Source of the DNA: Phragmites australis
Lineage: Eukaryota > Streptophyta > Magnoliopsida > Poales > Poaceae
Reading direction: 5' to 3'
NCBI RefSeq assembly: GCF_958298935.1
Contig: NC_084943.1
Coordinates: 7,326,001 to 7,390,000, forward strand
DNA: 64,000 nucleotides
Positions 12,290 through 21,923 of the stretch are shown here, one piece after another (position 1 is the stretch's first letter; each line of letters starts with the position of its first letter). A program made the translations under genes and the position numbers. A model generated the notes under the pieces. It did no database searches. It saw only the letters and a list, made by a program, of their open reading frames with translations, and was not told where the DNA came from.

Positions 12290-13243
12290 CATAATTAGTT
12301 ATAAAAATAATGAGCACCGAGGGGGACGACGTCCCCTAAGATTTTATTAAGAGGATGCCAAGCCTCAAACCTAAGCCGGCTCAGTGAGACCGTGCTTGAC
12401 TGACCGTTAGTATTGTGAGAGGTTTGACTACATAATTAGTTATAGTAAATGGTATATTTTCCTCAAGCGCTTTGGGAAGAATTCCAACTTTTCAACCCTT
12501 AATTATGCCCTGAGTTCATTTTTCAACAAGAAACTGTAAACTCGTCTGAAATATAACTCTTAGTCCTCTCCTAATGCTCCAACAAGGTTGGTTTTTTTTA
12601 ACATTAATTAGGTGTTCATGTAAGCAAAACGCTGATGTAGTAAGCTATTTAAAGAGGAGAGAGATTGATTTTATTTTCTACGAAAGAAACTAGCTTTTTG
12701 AGTATCCTAAATGATTATGACATAATAAATTATTTTAAAAAACCTCAAGAAATAAGAAACACACATGCATACATTTGAAGCTTATTTCTTAACTACAATA
12801 TTTTACCGCCTCTCTTTTAAGATATCATAAAAAACAAAATATTGAAAGTGGCCTTCACTTGCCAAACCGGGTTGTAAAACACGGGGTGTCGTTAGTGAAT
12901 TGGGCCATGTCGTCATGTCGAATGTAATAAGTATTTTGCCGCTACAAATGCATCTTTACCTTTGCCCTTATTCTTTCTCTCAGCTGTGGAACAATACCAC
13001 ATAATACCTTTGAGACAGCTCCCTTTAACCACCTTATTGGGATTATTAACCAGTTACTAGATATTTATTGGTTCTCCTATTCAGTTGCATTCCTGGAGTT
13101 TTTCTTTCGTTCAACACCAATTATCATGAATCCATTTTAAAACTCCAAAGCGGAAGATGCTTGGAGCATATCCGTACCTCGAGGAAATAAATGCTAACGA
13201 AACAGAGTCCCGAAGTATTGGGCAGACTGTTATGGAAAATTGA
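12290..13243. other. Intergenic, nothing recognised
   Basis: AT-rich sequence with no supported gene. A short GC-rich block at about 12310-12420 stands out from its surroundings and may be a retroelement scrap. I could not classify it. Confidence 0.4.
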
Positions 13244-13471
13244 TACTTCCTCTGCTCACAAATACTTGACCTTTTAAATAAGATTTAATCACAATTTTAG
13301 AACTTTAAACATCAATAACCTTTAAAATATCTATTATATTAGTAATTGGTTAATAAAAAAAACCTTCTACTTCGCTCTCAAGATAAAAAAAAAATTAGCA
13401 TATTCATAAAAAAAATAAAGTGATACTCTACATATTTATAAATTACTCGGTACTATCTTCCGATGGGAGTA
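13244..13471. mobile_element. Degenerate Stowaway-like MITE
   Basis: It begins tacttcctctgctcacaaat and ends cgatgggagta. These are imperfect inverted relatives of the Stowaway end TACTCCCTCCG. The interior is AT-rich with A-runs. It is clearly older than the element at 12031, since the termini have diverged. Confidence 0.6.
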
Positions 13472-13643
13472 AGAATTTTTTATGGCGAAATAAATGCTGC
13501 TGCCGTTGGGTCTGAAATAAATGTCAAGTACAGTACAGTACGAGTATCATATTAGTAGTGGACCCAACCATTCTTCTACTGTTCTACAAGCAGCCCCATT
13601 AGTACCGCTTGCATTGTTAGACCATACCTAGCTATATTCTTTT

Positions 13644-13735
13644 GATTTCTTTTTCTACCAAAATCTCTTTCTTATTCTCATTCTAAAATTCAAAGATTTC
13701 TTTTTCTACCAAATTCTCTTTCTTATTTTTATTTT
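13644..13735 (+). repeat. 51-bp tandem duplication next to a MITE
   Basis: The sequence gatttctttttctaccaaa..tctctttcttatt begins at 13644 and again at 13695, with a few substitutions. The second copy runs up to the TAA target site of the Tourist-like MITE at 13738. Confidence 0.75.
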
Positions 13736-13737
13736 AA

Positions 13738-14042
13738 GGGGTCGTTTGGTAGAATTCTGATTCTGTGGTGAGAGTGATTTTGTGATGGAAATAGGATGGA
13801 GGTGATTTTATGGTAGAAGTGATTCTATTTGTAAAATCATTTGGTATGTTAGTGGTGGAAGTGATTCTTGAGAGAATATTGTGTTGAAATTGAGAAGAAT
13901 CAGATAGGAATCAAATGGAAGCTAGTTTTTTCAGTCCCCACCTCGCTATACAAAACGGGAAGTAATTCCCGCACGGAATCACTCTCCGACCAACCCATTT
14001 GGCAGCACGAAATCAGCTCCCAGAGCTCAACCAAACAAAACC
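13738..14042. mobile_element. Tourist-like (PIF/Harbinger) MITE
   Basis: It starts GGGGTCGTTTGGTAG and ends CAACCAAACAAAACC, imperfect inverted repeats built on GTTTGGT. It is flanked by TAA at 13735-13737 and 14043-14045, the 3-bp duplication typical of Harbinger-family insertions. The length of 305 bp is in the usual range and there is no coding capacity. Confidence 0.75.
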
Positions 14043-14045
14043 TAA

Positions 14046-14419
14046 AATCCATAAAAAAAAAAGAAAAAATCTTATCGAAAAAACAATCTTAAAAATCTCT
14101 TCATCGTAAAAACCGTTAAACATTGTAAAGAATAAAAATTGCTTCACGAAAAAATTCTCGTGCATAAAGAAAATCCATCCCTTAAACTCCAGCGTGGGCC
14201 GAGCAAAGGACACGGTACAGTATTTGTAATAAATTACACAACACCTCTTATTGACGCACTCCAGCAGCTGAGGTGGTACAACAAAATTATTTGCTCTCTA
14301 GTCCCACTGGCCATGACAAGACTACCTACTCTATGTTATTAAATCGGCATTCCCGAAAACGAAACGCTTATTATTTGCATCTAGAACAAAGACATGAACT
14401 CTTAATAATTTAATTACGC
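14046..14419. other. 3' flank of the P450 gene
   Basis: AT-rich, no gene. It would include the P450 3' UTR, read on the minus strand. Confidence 0.5.
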
Positions 14420-16130
14420 TTAAACCTCGTTAAGCTCCTCTCCCTTAAACTCGTACTCGCTCTTTTTTACCACCGCGAACAGCGGCTCCTTCTTCCTGGT
14501 GGCCAGCCCGAAGCTCTCGTCGAGGTTGACGTCCTCGGCGCGAACGCCGGCGGGGAGCGCCCACTCGAAGTGGTACAGCAGGCTGGCCAGCGACACCTGC
14601 ACGGTGGCCAGCGCGAACGTGTACCCGGGGCACCCCCTCCGCCCGCCGCCGAACGGCAGCAGCTTGAAGTCTGGGTCCTTGAGGTCAATCTCGCCGCCGC
14701 CGTTCTCGAACCGCTCCGGCGAGTACTCCAGCGGGTTCTCCCAGACCTCCGGGTCCCTGCCCATGGCGAAGGTGTTGATGAACACGCGCGTCTTGGCCGG
14801 GATGTCGTAGCCACCGAGCGTGCACGGCGCCACAGACTCCCGCGGCACGAGCAGTGGGACAGCCGGATGGAGCCGGAACGTCTCCTTGATGATTGCGCGC
14901 ATGTAGTGGAGCTCGCCGAGGTCAGACTCCTCCACGCGGCCCTTGTCGCCGACGATGCGCCGCACCTCGTCCTGCGCCTTCTTGAGGACGCGCGGGTGCC
15001 GGACCAGCTCTGTCATCACCCACTCGAGCGTCGCGAACGTCGTGTCCGTGCCGGCGACGAACATGTCCTGCAAGCCACATCCATAGCATGCCAGTTGGTA
15101 CTGATGATTCGTGCACACACAACGCATAAATCATATGAAGGACAGAGAGTAATGATAAGTCGGTGTCATCGCTTACGCTAAAAGCGCATGTTTGATTGAA
15201 TCTAGCACGAAAGGAGTGGCGTACCAGGACGAGGGCCTTGAGGTTATCGTTGGTGAGGGGGACCTCGAGGTCCGGTGACTTCTGGACGCGGAGAAGGACG
15301 TCTACGAAGTCCTCGTCGCGATCCCCAGGAATGTGCTGGCGCTTGCCGCTGATGTGCTCCTCGACGATCTCGTCGCAGACCTCGCGGAGGTCGGCGAGGC
15401 AGCTCTTGAGACGGCGGCGGAGGCCCGTAAGGGTGCTGGCGACGGGCTCGAGCTCCGGGAAGAAGTCGCCGATGGTGAACCCGGCGAAGAGGTCCTGCGC
15501 CTCGGCGAGCACCGCACCGAGCTTGTCGCCCTTGCCGTGCGGAAACCGGCGGCCGAAGGCGACGCGGCAGAGAACGTCGTTGGCCAGGTTGAGGAAGCAC
15601 TCGCTGAGGTCGACGGGCGTTTCCGGCGTGGTGTTCTTGGTGAGGTGCGCGAGGAGGCGGCGGAGCTCCTTGACGCGGACGCTACCATAGGTGGCCACGC
15701 GGCGCGCCGACAGGAGCTCCGACACGACCACCCGCCGCGCCATCCGGTGGTAGGCGCCCGCAGGCGCGAACGTCACGTCGGAGCACCCGAACGACAGGAA
15801 CTGCCCCGACAGGAGGTGCGGCCGCGACGCCAGCGCGGCGTCGTTGGTGGTGAGCGCGGCGCGCGCCAGGTCCGGCTTGGAGATCACCACGGCGTGCACG
15901 CTGCCCAGCCGCAGCCGGAGCAGCGGCGCGCGCATGGTCCGCGCCAGGTCGGCCAGCGCGTGGTGGGGCATATCGGACAGCAGGTGCAGGTGCCCGATGA
16001 TCGGCCACCCCGGCGGCGCCGGAGGCAGCCGCTGCGGCGACCGGCTACGCGTCGTGTAGTACACATACGCGGCGGAGAGCGCGAAGAGGAGCAAGGACAC
16101 CGATGACACAAGATTGAACTCCATCTCCAT
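14420..16130 (-). CDS. Cytochrome P450 of the CYP71 clan (A-type), two exons, 517 aa
   Basis: Exon 1 is 16130-15225 and exon 2 is 15067-14420, with a 157-bp GT-AG phase-0 intron. I start at the ATG at 16130 (MEMEF), because the open frame upstream has only a non-ATG codon. It has a hydrophobic N-terminal ER anchor (about 6-25), a proline-rich hinge (LPPAPPGWP, 35-43), and I-helix AGTDTT (307-312). The K-helix is ETFR (E364, R367) and a PERF motif lies at 419-422. The heme loop is FGGGRRGCPG with ligand Cys448. The intron sits just before the I-helix oxygen-binding motif, the usual place for A-type P450 genes. All catalytic signatures are intact, so it should be an ER membrane monooxygenase using NADPH-P450 reductase. 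The substrate cannot be told from the sequence. The third position of codons is very GC-rich, as in many grass genes. Confidence 0.93.
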
Positions 16131-16217
16131 GGCTTGAAGGCTGAGCAAGTTCTTTCTTGTGAGCTAGCGAGCTTGGTTTGGACGCTGTGTGGTTAACCGT
16201 GGTTAAGTGTGTGGTGT

Positions 16218-16226
16218 TTATATAAG
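16218..16226 (-). promoter_or_regulatory. TATA box of the P450 gene
   Basis: The minus strand reads cttatataaac here, a good TATA element 88-96 bp upstream of the chosen ATG at 16130. That fits a short 5' UTR. Confidence 0.65.
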
Positions 16227-16455
16227 CAAGCCTTACCAGCTGGGGTGGTTGGTGAGGAAGTGAGATCGTTCTGGAGACAAGCGTTGTGGCAATGCTTTTT
16301 TGACATTGTCCTCGAAATGTCAGTCTGACTCGATTAGGTTTAGTATATTTGCCGAAGCGATCAAGGTAGAAAGTTATTACAAGCTCTCTTGGCCTCTTTG
16401 ACCATGTGATGATGTGACTTTTCTACGTTTCTTAAGCTCATGGTTGGTAGGATCT

Positions 16456-16563
16456 TAGGAAAGTTTTGCAGTAATGATTTCATTTTATAAGATATGTCAT
16501 GATAGATTATAGGAAAGTTTTGCAGTAATTATTTCATTATAGAAGATAGGTCATAATAGATTA
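16456..16563. repeat. 54-bp tandem duplication upstream of the P450
   Basis: Copies at 16456-16509 and 16510-16563 share 'aggaaagttttgcagtaat' and '..tttcatt..ata..agata..tcat.ataga', with a handful of differences. It lies about 330-430 bp upstream of the P450 ATG. Confidence 0.8.
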
Positions 16564-17051
16564 AGTATTTATTTGAATAGACTCTGGTTTTAGAGTTTTT
16601 AAGCTAGATGAGGAAGCGGTTTATTTGTTAAATCTTAATTATTAGTTTTCATAATAATTTTTTACTTCTTAGCACATCCAAATGTTAAAAGATTAGTCAA
16701 AATCTGCTTCTCAGCTTTTAATTTATTTCAGTCATAACCGTTTTCTTAACTAACAAAAAGATACAGAAATTAGGAAAAAAATCAATCATTTAAATAGCTT
16801 CTAACTTTCTTAAATAAAAATTAAAAAAATCATTCTAAACGTGACAAAGTCGAGCAATGCAATTGTGATCCTGCTGCACGTGGAGAGAAGACACTCTACA
16901 CGTGGGTATTAAATATCCATGTGCCCTTTCATTTGTTTATTTTGATGCCAACGATTAAGGGTACTTATTGAAAAAAAAACACGGTGTTAGCTATATGTGT
17001 GCATTGCCTTTCCTTATCTAGAAAAATTCGTGGAGCTGAATGTATGAATAC
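16564..17051. other. AT-rich intergenic spacer
   Basis: No gene or defined element was recognised. The last five bases before 17057 (attag) are the left target duplication of element A. Confidence 0.4.
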
Positions 17052-17317
17052 ATTAGTGTCGGTGTATCAGGAACCAGGGGTCCCTGAGTCCCGAGACCGG
17101 ACCGGCCGTCCGCCACGCGTCACCATCCCGCGAGGTCCACCCTGCGAGATAAGAAAAAGCTAAGTCCTGGGAGAAGGTGCTCGGAGCCGCCGCCTCTGGT
17201 TCCCGAGCACCCCAGTTCCCCGATGATCCCCAGAGTCCAAGTACCGGGAACGAAGTGCTCGGAAGGATTCTTGCCTACCCCCGAGTACTGTATTCCCCCG
17301 ATGATCCAAACAGCCGA

Positions 17318-18120
17318 GTGCTCGGGAGAGAGTGCTCGGGGCTGCACGTGGCGGCCCCCGAGGACTCGGTTCCCCGAAGGTCTCCCCCAAGTGCTCGGGA
17401 GAGAGTGCTCGGGCCTGCACGTGGCGGCCCCCGAGGACTCGGTTCCCCGAAGGTCTCCCCCAAGTGCTCGGGAGAGAGTGCTCGGGCCTGCACGTGGCGG
17501 CCCCCGAGGACTCGGTTCCCCGAAGGTCTCCCCCAAGTGCTCGGGAGAGAGTGCTCGGGGCTGCACGTGTCGGCCCCCGAGGACTCGGTTCCCCGAAGGT
17601 CTCCCCCAAGTGCTCGGGAGAGAGTGCTCGGGGCTGCACGTGGCGGCCCCCGAGGACTCGGTTCCCCGAAGGTCTCCCCCAAGTGCTCGGGAGAGAGTGC
17701 TCGGGGCTGCACGTGGCGGCCCCCGAGGACTCGGTTCCCCGAAGGTCTCCCCCAAGTGCTCGGGAGAGAGTGCTCGGGCCTGCACGTGGCGGCCCCCGAG
17801 GACTCGGTTCCCCGAAGGTCTCCCCCAAGTGCTCGGGAGAGAGTGCTCGGGCCTGCACGTGGCGGCCCCCGAGGACTCGGTTCCCCGAAGGTCTCCCCCA
17901 AGTGCTCGGGAGAGAGTGCTCGGGCCTGCACGTGGCGGCCCCCGAGGACTCGGTTCCCCGAAGGTCTCCCCCAAGTGCTCGGGAGAGAGTGCTCGGGCCT
18001 GCACGTGGCGGCCCCCGAGGACTCGGTTCCCCGAAGGTCTCCCCCAAGTGCTCGGGAGAGAGTGCTCGGGCCTGCACGTGGCAGCCCCCGAGGACTCGGT
18101 TCCCCGAAGGTTCGCGCAAG
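17318..18120 (+). repeat. 73-bp tandem array in 5' LTR of A, 11 units
   Basis: Units begin with gtgctcgggagagag at 17318 and every 73 bp to 18048. The units are almost identical. They vary mainly at the ggg-gct/ggg-cct step, at one cac-gtg-t/g site and at a c/a site in 'gtggcggcc'. The last unit changes over its final ten bases. Each unit can fold on CTCGGGG..CCCCGAG arms around 'ctgcacgtggcgg'. A unit length of 73 is not divisible by three and lacks stop codons, so long frames appear on both strands. They are not genes. Confidence 0.97.
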
Positions 18121-18603
18121 ATCGTCCGACGACCCAAGGGATCCCATCGTCGAGGTGTCAGCCAGTCAAAGGCCCAATACCGCATTTAATAGGCACGCGC
18201 GGCCTGACATCCTGATATCCTGCACATTCTCAGCTGCCCACGCCCTAGTATCAGATCCTGCCATGCTCTGGCAGGGGGGCGTGGGTCCATTAAATGCACA
18301 GGTCCCGTCCGGTTTCACCTGGGTGCCTCGGGATAGCGTTGCCAAAATCGAAGCGCTCCGCCTGCCACCCTGCCCTGACAGAAGAACAAGACAGGGTGGG
18401 CGCACCGAGCACCTCTGTGGCTACCCGGTGAGCCCTCTTAATGACGCCGGAGGACATCCGCAGTGGCGGGTGGACAGATGCACGCCGCATTTTTCCACCG
18501 CCCCTCTCACTTCGCCGAAACGGAATGATGACGCCTTTCTCCGTGGCACCTTGGCGTTCGTGCCCCCTCTTTCCCATTCTGGATAAGTCGAGGTCGGCGC
18601 GCC

Positions 18604-18610
18604 TATAAAA
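18604..18610 (+). promoter_or_regulatory. TATA box of element A 5' LTR
   Basis: TATAAAA lies about 490 bp downstream of the array, within an otherwise unique LTR part. It is the likely start region of the genomic transcript. An identical copy is in the 3' LTR at 31457-31463. Confidence 0.7.
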
Positions 18611-19034
18611 GGAAAGAGAGCGAAGCCAAGAGACAGACGAAGCTAGACAGAACGAGATCAAGAGAAGAGACCGAAAAATCAAGGTGAACAAGGCAAGAAA
18701 GCCCCGACAATCCTCAAGAAGCATACGAGAGCCTCAAGCTCTCTGTAGACGGCTCACCCCTGTAACCAGATACATCCTTGGAGAATTCCCTTCAAGGAGA
18801 GATATAACACTTACACAGGAGTAGGGTGTTACGCCCCCGCGCGGCCCGAACCTGTCTAAATCCCAGTGCACCCATCTTTCTTGCACTAGGTCGATCATCT
18901 CCCACCACCAGCCATTGCATTTATTTCCGTTCCCATTTATTTCCCAGACAAGCTCGTTCAGGATCATCCCCCCGGCCGAATCTTTAAAAAGGGGTCTCTC
19001 GAGATCCCTGCGACAGGAGTTCATCCTCCGACAG

Positions 19035-19053
19035 CTGGCGCGCCAGGTAGGGG
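19035..19053 (+). other. Element A primer-binding site
   Basis: The sequence tggcgcgccaggtaggggg starts two bases after the LTR end. It begins TGG, as expected for pairing with a tRNA 3' CCA. The tRNA was not assigned. Element B has tggcgcgccaggtaagggg at the same place. Confidence 0.7.
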
Positions 19054-19098
19054 GGAATATCCCTGGATTTGTTCGTTTGCTTTTTTCCACAGGAAAAG

Positions 19099-21641
19099 AT
19101 GACTGGTGGGCACCGTCTCCAGCGTTCCGGCTCCACTTCCAGTGACGAAGTGCTGCCCGACGCTCGGGAGAGCCCAGTCGCTGCTGCGTTCCATCAGCAG
19201 CCGCTATCCACGTGCGCGGTTTTTCCCGCTCCAGGGAATCAAGGCGCTGGGCCCAGCAGGGCCGCCGCCGCCGCTGCTGATGCACTTTCCGACCCCCAGC
19301 AAGAGGTCGGGACCCCGGCCGCCAGGTCCGCCTCTGGACCACGTCGGGTGCCATCCCGGCGCAGGCTCGCTTTCAGCGAGGCCGGCCCGGGGAGCGCGCT
19401 GCTTGCAGCGCATGCTCTCCTCAGGCACCCGCCCGTTCAAGCCACGCCGAATACTCCGGAAGGCCGGTGGATACAAGATGTCGTCGCTTTGGTTGGCACT
19501 GCTCGCCGCCAGGTGCAGGCCGGGAGTCCTCGCACCCTTTCCCAGCGTGGTGCCGCCAGAGCCGGTTCCTCAACGGGCAACGCCCGCACGGGCCGAGGGG
19601 CCTCCAGGCGGAGTGCCGTCCCCCTGGCCGTGTCCGAAGCCCGGGACCTCCGCTTGCGCCTTGACGAGCGGAGGGGCCACGAGGACGCCCGAGTTACTCT
19701 CGAGCGCCAGCGGGAGGCCCGGCAGGGGGTCGGGGAAGAGGACCAGGTTTCTTCTCTCCCGGCCCAAGGCCACCGGGAATCCCCAGCTCGTCGCCACTCG
19801 CCACCGAAGACCCCTACTCGTGCTGCGGGGTACGGCACCGGCTGCCGTGCCTTACCACCGAGCTCCGCCGGGTCAGGTGGCCTTCCAAGTTCCGCCCCGA
19901 GCTGCCGGAGAAGTACGACGGGTCCATCGACCCCGTCGAGTTCCTCCAAATCTACACAACGGCCGTTCAAGCGGCCGGAGGCAGCGAAAAGGTGATGGCA
20001 AACTATTTTCATGTTTCCTTGAGGGGCTCCGCCCGCTCTTGGCTTATGCACTTACCCCCAGGGTCTATTAGCTCCTGGGATGACCTGTGCCACCAGTTTG
20101 AGGCCAACTTCTAGGGCACGTTCACGCGCCCCAGTTTGGAGTGCGACCTCCACGCCATCCAACAGCAGGAAGGGGAGACGCTACGGCGCTTTATACAGCG
20201 TTTCAGCCAGGTCCGCAACACTATTCCGCGAGTGGCCCCCCATGCTGTTATTGTTGCTTTCCGGCAGGGCGTCCACGACGAGCGGATGCTCGAAAAGCTA
20301 GGCACGCACGAGATCGAGACCACTGCGGAACTCTTCGCACTGGCCGATAAATGCGCCAAGGCTGCGGAGGCCAGGGCGTGGCATGCTCCTCGCCCCGCCT
20401 CCGACCAGCCAAGTTCTTCCCGCTCCAACAAGCGGGAAAAGAAGAAGAGAACAAAGCGCGAGGCCGCCCCCGTTGAGCCGACCCAGGTCCCTGCTCATAA
20501 GGTGCCGCAAGAACCCGACCGCCGGCAAGAACGCCGGTCGGGCGTCGACCGACGTCCCTCCAGGGCCCCTGCTAGGGCTCCTCCTCGGGCCTCCGTTTCC
20601 ACGAGGGCCCCGGCACCAGCTAGGGCACCGGCTCCCGCAAGAGCCCCGGCCCCCGGCCGAGCTCCTGCTCCAGCAAGGGCCCCCGCTCCCGCGGGGCCCG
20701 AGCCAGGTAAATGGTGTCCCATACACCAGACCAGATGGCACGACCTCACGGAGTGTCGTACGGTCAAGGGACTCGTGGAGCAGCGCCAGAGGGAGCGCGA
20801 CGAGTCCCGCGGAGGAGGTGATGCTGAGGTCGCCCCCGACAACGCCGAGCTAGCCTTCCAGGAGCCCGAGCACGCCGTCGCCTTCATCGACGGAGGCGCC
20901 TACACACCTTGCTCGCGCCGTGGCATCAAGGTCATGCGACGCGAGGTGTGCTCGGCAACCCCGAGCGAGGAGGCCGCAAGGCCCCTGAGGTGGTCGGATG
21001 CTCCGATCACGTTCAGCATGGCTGATCACCCCGCCAGTACTGCAGCCGTGGGGCGACTACCTCTAGTAGTGTCCCCCACTATCTGCAATGTTAAGGTCGG
21101 CAGAGTGCTGATCGACGGTGGTGCCGGCCTCAACCTCCTCTCCAAGGAGGCCTTTGAGAAGCTGCAGGTGTCCTCCAGACGCCTAAAGCCGTCGCTCCCC
21201 TTCTGTGGAGTGACCCCCAGGCACTCCCTGCCCCTCGGGCAGGTCGAGTTGCCTGTAACGTTCGGGAGCCGGGACAACTTCCGCACGGAGTGCGTCCTCT
21301 TCGACGTCGCGGAGCTCCCTCTCCCCTACAACGCCATCCTCGGGCATCCGGCGCTCGCCAAGTTTATGATGGCCGTGCATTATGCATACCTTACGGTTAA
21401 GATGCCCGGCCCCGGGGGCTCCATCTCCGTGATCGCCGACTCCGGCGGCGCCGTCTCCTGCGCTGAACAGTCATACATGGCTCTGGTCTCAGCGCAGGCC
21501 GAGGTCAATGGCTCTACAGGGGGCCCGGGACCCTCTTCATCCAAACCCCGACTCGCCGCCGACGCCTCTGTTCCGACTCGCCCCGGGGGCGAAGACGCTA
21601 CCCAGGTCGTCGGGATCGGCGGTGATCTGAGCAGCAAATAG
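19099..21641 (+). pseudogene. Element A gag-protease, broken by a frameshift and an amber codon
   Basis: Gag begins at the ATG at 19099 (MTGGHRLQ). Compared with element B, one base is missing near 19852, which shifts the frame inside the start of the conserved gag domain. A TAG at 20112-20114 replaces a CAG present in B. From 20136 the frame is open to 21641. It holds the rest of the capsid-like gag domain, a Lys/Arg-rich stretch, and an Ala-Pro-Arg repeat tract (about 20565-20705). These are followed by a knuckle-like C-x2-H-x7-H-x4-C motif (about 20719-20757) and an aspartic protease with LIDGGAGLNLL (about 21109-21141). The frame stops at TAG 21639-21641, which B and C share at the same codon. 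Gag would form the particle and protease would mature it. This copy cannot make full-length Gag without supply in trans. Confidence 0.9.
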
Positions 21642-21923
21642 GAAAGCGCGCTCGTCGCCTTCCTCCGGGCTAATGCAGACGTGTTTGCCTGGCAACCGTC
21701 CGACATGCCCGGGATCCCTAGGGAGGTGATCGAGCATCACTTGGCGGTGCGTCCGGACGCCCGCCCAGTGAAGCAGAAGGTCCGGCGGTAGGCGCCTGAG
21801 CGCCAGGAGTTTATCCGCGAGCAGGTCAGCAAGCTCCTCGACGCCGGATTTATCCGAGAAGTCCTCCACCCCGACTGGCTGGCCAACCCGGTCATCGTCC
21901 CGAAGGCCAACGGCAAGCTCCGC

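Larger units (their letters stand above)
17057..19033 (+). repeat. Element A, 5' LTR (1977 bp)
   Basis: It begins TGTCGG and ends CCGACA, a 6-bp inverted terminus, and it repeats at 30275-31885. Left flank attag and right flank actag (31886-31890) form a 5-bp target duplication with one mismatch. Outside the internal tandem array I count six substitutions and one 1-bp indel between the two LTRs over about 1.17 kb, roughly 0.5%. With the grass LTR rate commonly used (1.3e-8 per site per year), that implies about 0.2 million years. The LTR carries a 73-bp array, a TATA box and, just downstream, a primer-binding site. Confidence 0.95.

Noticed and set aside
15333..16106. Plus-strand frame of 257 codons opposite P450 exon 1
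   Set aside because: High GC third positions on the minus strand remove stops from the plus strand. The minus strand carries clear P450 motifs.
16131..16148. Upstream extension of the P450 (six more residues)
   Set aside because: The codon at 16148 is TTG, not ATG. The ATG at 16130 gives a normal N-terminal anchor.
17318..18120. Possible CRISPR-like or centromeric satellite array
   Set aside because: Units are head to tail without unique spacers, lie inside an LTR and recur in its partner LTR, so this is an LTR minisatellite.
17120..18586. Long open frames of 285-469 codons on both strands over the 73-bp array
   Set aside because: The unit has no stop codon in the frames used and is not a multiple of three, so open frames arise on both strands. 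The translations are only the array in different phases. The same holds for 30338-31439.
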